18,952 nt of DNA. Source: Bacteroidales bacterium (GTDB lineage Bacteria > Bacteroidota > Bacteroidia > Bacteroidales > NBLH01). The notes beneath the pieces are model-generated. The model had not been told where the DNA came from. It did no database searches and saw nothing but the letters and a program-made list of their open reading frames with translations. Position numbers and translations under genes: made by a program. Location: positions 1 through 18,952 of the forward strand of contig JALSLF010000203.1 of NCBI GenBank assembly GCA_026988445.1. The letters are read 5' to 3'. Shown piece after piece: positions 13,970 to 18,952 of the stretch. Each line of letters opens with the position of its first letter. The first letter of the stretch is position 1.

Positions 13970-15673
13970 TTAATCAATTTTTTCAGGAATTTTAGCATCA
14001 GGATATTCCTTTTTAAAATCGATCCAATATTGTTTTACCGTTTTTTTCATATCCTTGCGTAGCATTAATATCCCGAACAGGTTAGGCAGGGTCATAAATG
14101 CAATGGTTATACCCGAAAATATCCAAACAATGGTTGTATCGATAAAGGATGCAAGAAAGAAACCGATTACATATAAAATCCGGTAATAAATAACCGCCCC
14201 ACTTCCAAAAAGGTATGTAATGGCGCGCCCGCCGTAATATGACCATGATATTGCCGTTGAAAAAGCAAATAATAATAAACCTATGGAAACAATATATTGA
14301 CCGTAATCGCCAAAAAAACCTTTAGTAAAGGCAAAAGCGGTCATCGGAGCACTGTGCATCAATGATTTCCCTTCAATTTTAAAATTTTCGGCGTTTTTAT
14401 CACCTTGTGTAGCTGTAATACTTCCGTTTTTAACCTTTATTAGCCCTGTGTATTCTTTATTTTGATAATATACTTTTACATCTTCGGCAACGGAACGTGC
14501 ATGAATAATTGTTGTGTTGTTTTCAATTTTACCTTTGGTAACATGCAAATCTCCATTGAAAAGAGCAATTTTTTCTTCCCCTGCAATAAATTTAAACAGT
14601 TTTTCTTTGTTTTCAGGCGTGTCATCTTTAATGTTTTCTGCAAGAATAGTCATGTCTGCTTTTTGAAAGGTATTCTCATGTTTCATGTGCCAAACGCCCG
14701 AAGAAAGGAGTACTAATCCTGTTAAGGAGCAAATGATAATCGTATCAATGAACGGTTCTAAAATAGCCACCATTCCTTCGGAAACCGGTTCATGTGCACG
14801 TGCTGCAGCATGGGCTATTGGTGCTGAACCTTGACCTGCTTCATTTGAAAATAATCCGCGATTAACACCGCGATTAAAAGCAAAAGCAAAGCTTGCTCCT
14901 AAGAATCCTCCTACTGCTGCCGTACCTGTAAAAACATCAACAAAAATAGCTTCAATTGAAGGAAAAATATTTTGATAATTATATAAAATTACCGATAAGG
15001 CTCCTATGAAATATATAATTGCCATGGCAGGTACTAATTTTTCAGTAACTTTTGCAATACGCTTAATACCACCAATAATAACAATCCCAAGCAGAATAGC
15101 TAAAATACCTCCTGTAATATAATGTTGAATACCAAAAGTTGCATAAATAGAATTGGAAATACTGTTAATTTGCGGGAGATTTCCCGTTCCAAATGAGGAA
15201 AAAACAGTTGCAATTGCAAAAATGGCAGCCAGCCATTTCATATTTAAGGCATTTTTCATATAATACATAGGCCCGCCGGCTATAAGCCCCTGAGCATCCG
15301 TTTCTCTGTATTTATGCGATAAGGTTACTTCCACAAATTTTGTGGTCATACCCAAAACAGCAGTAACTAACATCCAAAATAATGCAGCCGGACCTCCCAG
15401 ATAAATTGCAAAAGCAACACCGGCAATGTTTCCTGTTCCCACAGTTCCTGATAAAGCGGTTGCTAATGCTTGAAAATGCGAAGTATCCCCCTTGTCGGTT
15501 TTTTTATCGTAAGTACCTTTAACAATACGTAAGGCATGTTTAAAATACCTGATTTGCGGAAATTTGAGATAAACCGTAAAAAACAGTCCCGTACCGAGTA
15601 GCGCAAACACAAACCATTGAGAACCTCCAATGTGCGCATCAATTTGTGAAAGAATTTCTTGAAACGTCTGCAT
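13970..15673 (-). CDS. Alanine or glycine:cation symporter (AGCS family) with a large extra loop
   Basis: With ATG at 15673 (MQTFQEILSQIDAHIGG) the protein has 567 residues. The frame is open back to a TTG at 15721, but a TACCTTTG -7 box lies at 15700-15707, so the shorter form is chosen. It has about 11 membrane helices and the AGCS signatures: ALSGTVGTGNIAGVA, GGPMYYM, FNRGVNRGLFSNEAGQGSAPIAHAAA and SWSYYGGRA. It would import alanine, glycine or a similar amino acid with sodium or protons. Between the helix ending LVLLSSGVW and the helix starting around YIVSIGLLL is a polar stretch of roughly 105 residues (about 333-439), encoded at 14357-14677 and rich in beta-forming repeats (ALFNGDLHVTKGKIENNTTIIHARS). 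As I recall the family, members are usually near 450-500 residues, so this insertion is notable. Its role is unknown. Confidence 0.9.
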   Translation of the reverse strand: MQTFQEILSQIDAHIGGSQWFVFALLGTGLFFTVYLKFPQIRYFKHALRIVKGTYDKKTDKGDTSHFQALATALSGTVGTGNIAGVAFAIYLGGPAALFWMLVTAVLGMTTKFVEVTLSHKYRETDAQGLIAGGPMYYMKNALNMKWLAAIFAIATVFSSFGTGNLPQINSISNSIYATFGIQHYITGGILAILLGIVIIGGIKRIAKVTEKLVPAMAIIYFIGALSVILYNYQNIFPSIEAIFVDVFTGTAAVGGFLGASFAFAFNRGVNRGLFSNEAGQGSAPIAHAAARAHEPVSEGMVAILEPFIDTIIICSLTGLVLLSSGVWHMKHENTFQKADMTILAENIKDDTPENKEKLFKFIAGEEKIALFNGDLHVTKGKIENNTTIIHARSVAEDVKVYYQNKEYTGLIKVKNGSITATQGDKNAENFKIEGKSLMHSAPMTAFAFTKGFFGDYGQYIVSIGLLLFAFSTAISWSYYGGRAITYLFGSGAVIYYRILYVIGFFLASFIDTTIVWIFSGITIAFMTLPNLFGILMLRKDMKKTVKQYWIDFKKEYPDAKIPEKID

Positions 15674-15699
15674 ATTTATATTCTTAGATTTGAAAAAGC

Positions 15700-15707
15700 C
15701 AAAGGTA
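15700..15707 (-). promoter_or_regulatory. Candidate -7 box of the AGCS symporter gene
   Basis: TACCTTTG on the minus strand fits TAnnTTTG and lies 26 bases before the ATG at 15673. No good -33 TTG is found at the right distance, so this is only half a promoter by sequence. Confidence 0.4.
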
Positions 15708-15731
15708 AAAAAAATCTGCAATGAGCTATAA

Positions 15732-16100
15732 TTATTCTTTAAACATAAAATAAACAGCTAAAATTAGAAATATAAATGCAATTAAATGATTCCATTTAAG
15801 GCTTTGATTATTGAAAAATAAAAAAGTGAATATGCTGAATATAAGCAAGGTAATTACTTCTTGAATAACTTTTAACTGAACTAATGTAAATGGACCGCCA
15901 TTACCGTTATAACCAATTTTGTTTGCCGGAACCTGAAAAATATATTCAAATAAAGCGATGCCCCAACTTAGTAATATAATAGTGAAAATGCTAAGTTTAT
16001 TAAATTTGCTCCATTCTTCAAGTTTTAAATGACCGTACCACGCAAAAGTCATAAATGTATTTGATAAAATGAGTAATCCTATTGTGTAAAGTGCTTTCAT
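15732..16100 (-). CDS. DUF486 / DMT-type small membrane protein
   Basis: Read from ATG at 16100 (MKALYTIGLLILSNTFMTFAWYGHLK), this is a 122-residue protein with four membrane helices. The segments FMTFAWYGHLK, WGIALFEYIFQVPANKIGY, TLVQLKVIQEVITL and FIFLILAVYFMFK match DUF486, a small four-helix family grouped with drug/metabolite transporters, whose members are about 110-120 residues. The frame is open upstream to 16178, but that extension would be translated from the terminator hairpin of the preceding gene, so it is rejected. The substrate and function are unknown. It lies between the dihydroorotate dehydrogenase-like gene and the symporter, on the same strand. No clear promoter was found in the 22 bases between the terminator and the start. 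Confidence 0.85.
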   Translation of the reverse strand: MKALYTIGLLILSNTFMTFAWYGHLKLEEWSKFNKLSIFTIILLSWGIALFEYIFQVPANKIGYNGNGGPFTLVQLKVIQEVITLLIFSIFTFLFFNNQSLKWNHLIAFIFLILAVYFMFKE

Positions 16101-16117
16101 TTGATTTTGGAAAACAA

Positions 16118-16151
16118 TAAAAAAACCGTTGCCGGAATAAGACAACGGCTT
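16118..16151 (-). terminator. Terminator after the dihydroorotate dehydrogenase-like gene
   Basis: On the minus strand AAGCCGTTGTC (16151-16141) pairs with GGCAACGGTTT (16133-16123), 11 pairs with two G-U wobbles, around a 7-base loop, followed by a run of seven T. It starts 20 bases after the stop at 16171 and is the most GC-rich hairpin nearby. Confidence 0.85.
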
Positions 16152-16170
16152 GAAAAATCTATTAAAAACT

Positions 16171-17148
16171 TTATTCAACCGATGAAAAATATTTCATAAA
16201 TTGAGCACGTTCGTATATTGCCGGGTCTTTAATTTCTCGATAACTCATTATACCCCTAAAATCAGCAATGCTTTTATAATTTTTATTGTCCATCCAGTCT
16301 GAAATTTCCCGGATAATCTTTGTTAGTTCGTCAATGCCGTTTTTATATAATGTAGAACATACCTGCACGGATTGTGCCCCTGCCAAAAGCATTTTTATAG
16401 CGGCTTTACCATCGTGCACTCCTGTTGATGCAGAAATATCAATATTTGGAATTAAATTGGAAGTTATTCCAACCCACCGTAATGAATGGCGAATATCCGA
16501 GGGGCTACTGAAAATTTCACCACTGGTAAATTTTAGCTTGTCAATATCAATATCGGGTTCATAAAAACGATTAAACAAAACAACTCCTTCTGCTCCATAG
16601 GCATTTAAACGGTCAACAATACGTCCGATATTTGTAAAATGACAGCCTATTTTAACAGCAATAGGTAAATTGGTTTCTTCTTTTACATTTTTTAATATAT
16701 CAATATATTTTTGTTCTATATCCTTAGATTTTATATCTCGATTTGAAACAACAATGTGTATGTTTAACTCCAGTGCATCCGCTCCGGCTTCCTCAATATC
16801 GGCAGCATAATTAGTCCAGTCTTTTTCCGAAATACAGTTAATACTCGCAATTACCGGAATTGACACACTTGCTTTTGCATTTTTTATTAAATCCAGATAC
16901 TCGTTCAGTGTATTATCCTTTGCGTAGTGAAGTATGTAATCACTTGCTTCGGGATACCTCTTGTGTTGTAATAAACTACTTGTTTCGTAATTTATTTGTT
17001 CCTCAAACAAAGATTTGAGCACAACAGCCGCTGCTCCTTTTTCTTCGAGCTTTTTAATTTTTTCTACTGAATTTGTTAATGCTGAGCTACTAACAATAAT
17101 CGGATTTTTTATATCCAAGCCTAAATAATTAGTTTGAAGATTTGCCAT
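16171..17148 (-). CDS. Dihydroorotate dehydrogenase-like flavoprotein (probably not PyrD)
   Basis: This 325-residue TIM-barrel protein resembles class 1 dihydroorotate dehydrogenases. It opens LQTNYLGLDIKNPIIVSSSALTNSVEKIKKLEEKGAAAVVLKSLFEEQI, carries a lysine in the LPIAVKIG strand (K166), and ends with the phosphate-binding strands DISASTGVHDGKAAIKMLLAGAQSVQVCSTL, so FMN binding is expected. The stretch where PyrD enzymes have NxSCPN with the catalytic cysteine reads LELNIHIVVSNRD here, without the cysteine. A second typical segment, INCISEKDW (102-110), has a cysteine in a different place. It is probably the 'dihydroorotate dehydrogenase-like protein' common in Bacteroidota, whose substrate I do not know, rather than the pyrimidine enzyme. 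A TAATTTTG box at 17177-17184 may be its -7 element. It is followed by a strong terminator. Confidence 0.85.
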   Translation of the reverse strand: MANLQTNYLGLDIKNPIIVSSSALTNSVEKIKKLEEKGAAAVVLKSLFEEQINYETSSLLQHKRYPEASDYILHYAKDNTLNEYLDLIKNAKASVSIPVIASINCISEKDWTNYAADIEEAGADALELNIHIVVSNRDIKSKDIEQKYIDILKNVKEETNLPIAVKIGCHFTNIGRIVDRLNAYGAEGVVLFNRFYEPDIDIDKLKFTSGEIFSSPSDIRHSLRWVGITSNLIPNIDISASTGVHDGKAAIKMLLAGAQSVQVCSTLYKNGIDELTKIIREISDWMDNKNYKSIADFRGIMSYREIKDPAIYERAQFMKYFSSVE

Positions 17149-17176
17149 GATTTTTTATGATTTAATGTACCGATTT

Positions 17177-17184
17177 CAAAATTA
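17177..17184 (-). promoter_or_regulatory. Candidate -7 box of the dihydroorotate dehydrogenase-like gene
   Basis: TAATTTTG on the minus strand lies 28 bases before the ATG at 17148. No TTG is seen at the -33 position; that region reads through the 10-base repeat at 17205-17224. Confidence 0.4.
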
Positions 17185-17204
17185 AATAATTTTTTAGTTT
17201 TTAT

Positions 17205-17224
17205 GGCTTATTTAGGCTTATTTA
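17205..17224. repeat. Two tandem copies of a 10-base unit
   Basis: GGCTTATTTA is present at 17205-17214 and again at 17215-17224, in the gap between the yggS stop and the dihydroorotate dehydrogenase-like gene. Confidence 0.7.
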
Positions 17225-17237
17225 AAATATTTCTAAT

Positions 17238-17918
17238 TTATTTTTTAGGATATTCTCTTGCTCCAAAAAGTATGCTGCCCAAACGTATCATTGTGCTGCC
17301 TTCTTCTATGGCAATTTCATAATCTTGCGACATACCCATTGATAATTCCTTGAAATCCGATTTATCCTTAAAATATTTTTCTTTAAAATATTCAAAACAT
17401 TTTTTTACTTGCTTAAATTCTTCTCTGACGATATTTTTATCCGGTGTATTGGTTGCCATAGCCATTAGTCCGCAGGGATTAATATTTTTCAACTCTTTAT
17501 ATTCATCAGAATTAATCATGGTTTCCAATTCTTCGCAACTCATGCCAAACTTGCTTTCTTCTTTGGCTACATGTAATTGAAACAGAAAATTGATTACACG
17601 CTTGTTTTTTGCAGCTTCTTTATTAATGGTTTTAAGTAATTTAAAACTGTCAACTGCATGAATAAGCGTTACAAAAGGTGCAATATATTTTACTTTATTG
17701 CTTTGCAGATGCCCAATCATGTGCCAATTTATGTCTTTGGGCATTTGTTCGTATTTTTCACGTAGTTCTTGTACTTTATTTTCGCCAAAAGTGCGGTACC
17801 CCAAATTATAGGCTTGCATTATTAAATCAACCGGTTTTGTTTTCGATACAGCAACCAATAATACATTATCCGGTAATTTTTGTTTTATTTTTTCAAAATT
17901 TGATTTTATATCGGTCAT
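17238..17918 (-). CDS. yggS: YggS family pyridoxal phosphate homeostasis protein
   Basis: This 226-residue protein is a single-domain alanine-racemase-fold TIM barrel. The PLP-binding lysine is K26 in LLVAVSKTKP. Further family motifs are FGENKVQELREK, WHMIGHLQSNKVKYI, HAVDSFKLL, KFGMS, LMAMAT, and the closing LSMGMSQDYEIAIEEGSTMIRLGSILFG. All are intact and the length is that of YggS/PROSC/PLPBP proteins. The protein has no known enzyme activity. It binds PLP in the cytoplasm and helps keep free PLP and amino acid/oxoacid pools in balance. Its own promoter lies just upstream at 17943-17973. A physiological link to the PLP-dependent aminotransferase at 8285 is possible but not shown by position. 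Confidence 0.95.
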   Translation of the reverse strand: MTDIKSNFEKIKQKLPDNVLLVAVSKTKPVDLIMQAYNLGYRTFGENKVQELREKYEQMPKDINWHMIGHLQSNKVKYIAPFVTLIHAVDSFKLLKTINKEAAKNKRVINFLFQLHVAKEESKFGMSCEELETMINSDEYKELKNINPCGLMAMATNTPDKNIVREEFKQVKKCFEYFKEKYFKDKSDFKELSMGMSQDYEIAIEEGSTMIRLGSILFGAREYPKK

Positions 17919-17942
17919 TTTGCTTTGGTTTTAATATTGATG

Positions 17943-17973
17943 CAAATTTATATTAAAACCTTATGAACGACAA
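17943..17973 (-). promoter_or_regulatory. Promoter of yggS
   Basis: On the minus strand TTG (17973-17971) and TAAATTTG (17950-17943) are separated by 20 bases, an exact Bacteroides -33/-7 match, with the -7 box 24 bases before the ATG at 17918. Confidence 0.75.
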
Positions 17974-18008
17974 TAAAAATTATAATTTGTATGGTTTACT
18001 TGTGTTAA

Positions 18009-18269
18009 TTAATAATCATAATGATACTTACAACTGTATATTAAGGTTTCTTGATTTATATATTGATATACCAGTCTGTGTTCTCTGTCAATTCGTCTTG
18101 ACCAAAAGCCGGCTAAATCATATTTTAAGGGTTCAGGTTTCCCAAGCCCTTCAAAAGGCGTCTGTTGAATATCTTTTATTAACGGATTAATTTTTCGTAG
18201 TATTTTCGTATCCTCTGTTAGCCATGAAACATAATCTTCCCAAGCATTTTTAGAAAAAGTAATTTTCAT
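18009..18269 (-). CDS. yoeB: YoeB/Txe family mRNA interferase toxin
   Basis: This 86-residue toxin aligns by eye with E. coli YoeB over its whole length without gaps. It has FSKNAWEDY, INPLIKDIQQTPFEGLGKPEPLK, LAGFWSRRIDREHRLVY and a closing YHY. The YoeB active-site residues fall at the same numbers: E46, R65, H83 and Y84. It should be an active ribosome-dependent endoribonuclease that cuts mRNA in the ribosome A site, held in check by the upstream antitoxin. Its ATG shares one base with the antitoxin's TGA stop (TGATG), so translation is coupled. Two residues (DY) follow the usual final Tyr, a slightly longer tail than in E. coli. Confidence 0.95.
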   Translation of the reverse strand: MKITFSKNAWEDYVSWLTEDTKILRKINPLIKDIQQTPFEGLGKPEPLKYDLAGFWSRRIDREHRLVYQYINQETLIYSCKYHYDY

Positions 18270-18523
18270 CAGTCTTCTATTAGGCTATTATTAACTGTTT
18301 TTCCGGTTTTCATTTGCTGTATCGATTCATAAAGCCTTTCAGCATTAGCTTTTGAACTTAACAGATGAAGTGTTTCCATAATAGAATTGTATTCTTCCAG
18401 TGAAATTAAAACCGCTCCTTTTCCGGATTTTCTTTTAATAATCAATATCTCCTGATTGTTCTCTACATCATCTAAAAATTTTTTTAAATCCGTTCTGAAC
18501 TCTGTGAAGTTTGCTGCAATCAT
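18269..18523 (-). CDS. yefM: YefM/Phd family antitoxin
   Basis: This 84-residue antitoxin begins MIAANFTEFRTDLKKFLDDVENNQEILIIKRKSGKGAVLISLEEYNSIMETLHLLSS. This is the Phd/YefM DNA-binding and dimer domain, with the typical N-Q-E-x-L-I-I-x-R and VLISLEEYNS(I/L)-x-ET segments. The C-terminal part (NAERLYESIQQMKTGK) would wrap around and neutralise YoeB. It precedes the toxin and overlaps it by one base, the standard order. A paired GTAC operator lies 27-44 bases upstream of its start, so the antitoxin and the toxin-antitoxin complex probably repress their own promoter. Confidence 0.93.
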   Translation of the reverse strand: MIAANFTEFRTDLKKFLDDVENNQEILIIKRKSGKGAVLISLEEYNSIMETLHLLSSKANAERLYESIQQMKTGKTVNNSLIED

Positions 18524-18534
18524 TTTTATACTTT

Positions 18535-18569
18535 TAAATGTAATTAATTAAGTACGTAAATAAGTACTT
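18535..18569 (-). promoter_or_regulatory. Operator and probable promoter of the yefM-yoeB operon
   Basis: AAGTAC at 18550-18555 and GTACTT at 18564-18569 form a perfect inverted repeat. Their GTAC cores are 12 bases apart centre to centre. As I recall, the E. coli YefM operator has two TGTACA-cored palindromes with the same spacing. A near-consensus -7 box, TACATTTA (18542-18535 on the minus strand), lies between them and the start codon, so bound antitoxin would cover the promoter. Confidence 0.6.
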
Positions 18570-18570
18570 T

Positions 18571-18952
18571 TGTTGATTTTTGCAAGTTTTACACAATTAA
18601 ATTAGTGTACAGCTTTTACTTTCAATGTGTAAATTTTCCAATTGATTAAGTTGGAAATTCATGTTCTTTTATAAATATCATTTTTTATAAGAGTAGCACC
18701 AAGAGAGTGAAATATAATAACATTGTGCACAGTCCAATAGTTACTAACTTAACTTTCGCAAACTGGTATATAGTAAATATAGCCACAGATGCACGAATGA
18801 AATAATTCAATTTTATTTTAAATTTCCTTTTTTACCTTTGGCGAAAAGAGAAAAATTTCAATGCTAATAATTATAGTATCAACAAAATTGTTAGTAATTC
18901 GTGCAACTTGTCCGACTACCGGCGGATCAGTGGCAGAAATAAGAACTTGCGA
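18571..18952. other. Non-coding right end with repeat-like sequence
   Basis: No convincing gene is present in these 382 bases. A short hairpin occurs (TTTCCAA 18635-18641 with TTGGAAA 18651-18657). A TACCTTTG box at 18833-18840 could be the -7 element of a gene to the right of the window. The phrase GCCACAGATGCACGAATG near 18782-18799 and the repeat core at 18905-18927 look like interspersed intergenic repeats. Confidence 0.5.
18905..18927 (+). repeat. Dispersed copy of the 37-base repeat core
   Basis: These 23 bases match the start of the 29-base element at 12947 with one difference (ACTACC instead of ACTACT). The flanking 8-base units are absent here, so the core can occur on its own, about 6 kb from the tandem array. 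Confidence 0.85.

Noticed and set aside
16171..17148. PyrD (dihydroorotate dehydrogenase of pyrimidine synthesis)
   Set aside because: The NxSCPN catalytic motif is absent and no pyrimidine genes are nearby.
17963..18190. Plus-strand frame of 75 codons between yggS and yefM
   Set aside because: It is the shadow of yoeB on the other strand, whose active-site residues are all present.
18861..18952. Partial gene starting MLIIIVSTKLLVIRATC at the right edge
   Set aside because: It has only 30 codons, and a third of them are translated from the dispersed repeat core. No family is recognisable and the promoter is only half matched. More sequence is needed to judge.

Overview
The window looks like chromosomal DNA of a member of the Bacteroidota, most likely an anaerobic or facultative member of the Bacteroidales/Marinilabiliales group. 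The reasons are an AT-rich composition, families largely confined to this phylum (a DUF6913-type protein, a DUF6765-type protein, a dihydroorotate dehydrogenase-like flavoprotein), start codons mostly without Shine-Dalgarno sequences, and repeated Bacteroides-type promoters (TTG, about 20 bases, TAnnTTTG). A ferredoxin-dependent 2-oxoacid oxidoreductase points to anaerobic metabolism. No tRNA, rRNA, CRISPR array, insertion sequence or phage gene was found.

Left part, mostly plus strand (1-5421). The 5' part of an MscS-type channel gene leaves the window on the minus strand. It is divergent from a small SpoIIAA-like protein. A 550-base gap follows, whose right part holds a strong three-stem RNA fold just upstream of a membrane-anchored M23 peptidase. 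A bidirectional terminator separates this from a DUF2007-Usp-Usp stress protein. A two-gene unit of unknown function (DUF6913 and DUF6765) ends at a terminator shared with the convergent genes to its right.

Middle part, minus strand (5445-12889). A four-subunit 2-oxoacid:ferredoxin oxidoreductase, closest to the VorB type, is read from its own promoter. Upstream of it is a class I/II aminotransferase. Together these could deaminate amino acids and oxidatively decarboxylate the resulting oxoacids to acyl-CoA. A lipoprotein prolyl-oligopeptidase (S9) could supply peptides or amino acids. Next is a Fsr-type MFS transporter whose upstream region is unusual: a run of eight G lies at the Shine-Dalgarno position, and a nested 8/37-base tandem repeat lies behind it. 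One more copy of the repeat core lies at the right end of the window.

Right part, minus strand (13109-18523). This holds a membrane-anchored TlpA-like thioredoxin, an AGCS amino acid:cation symporter with a large extra loop, a DUF486 membrane protein, a dihydroorotate dehydrogenase-like protein lacking the usual catalytic cysteine motif, the PLP-homeostasis protein YggS, and a YefM/YoeB toxin-antitoxin pair with a paired GTAC operator. The last 430 bases are non-coding or repeat-like.

The clearest candidates for something undescribed are the structured leader at 1168-1278, the repeat plus G-tract region before the MFS gene, and the DUF6913/DUF6765 pair. The other genes belong to recognisable families.
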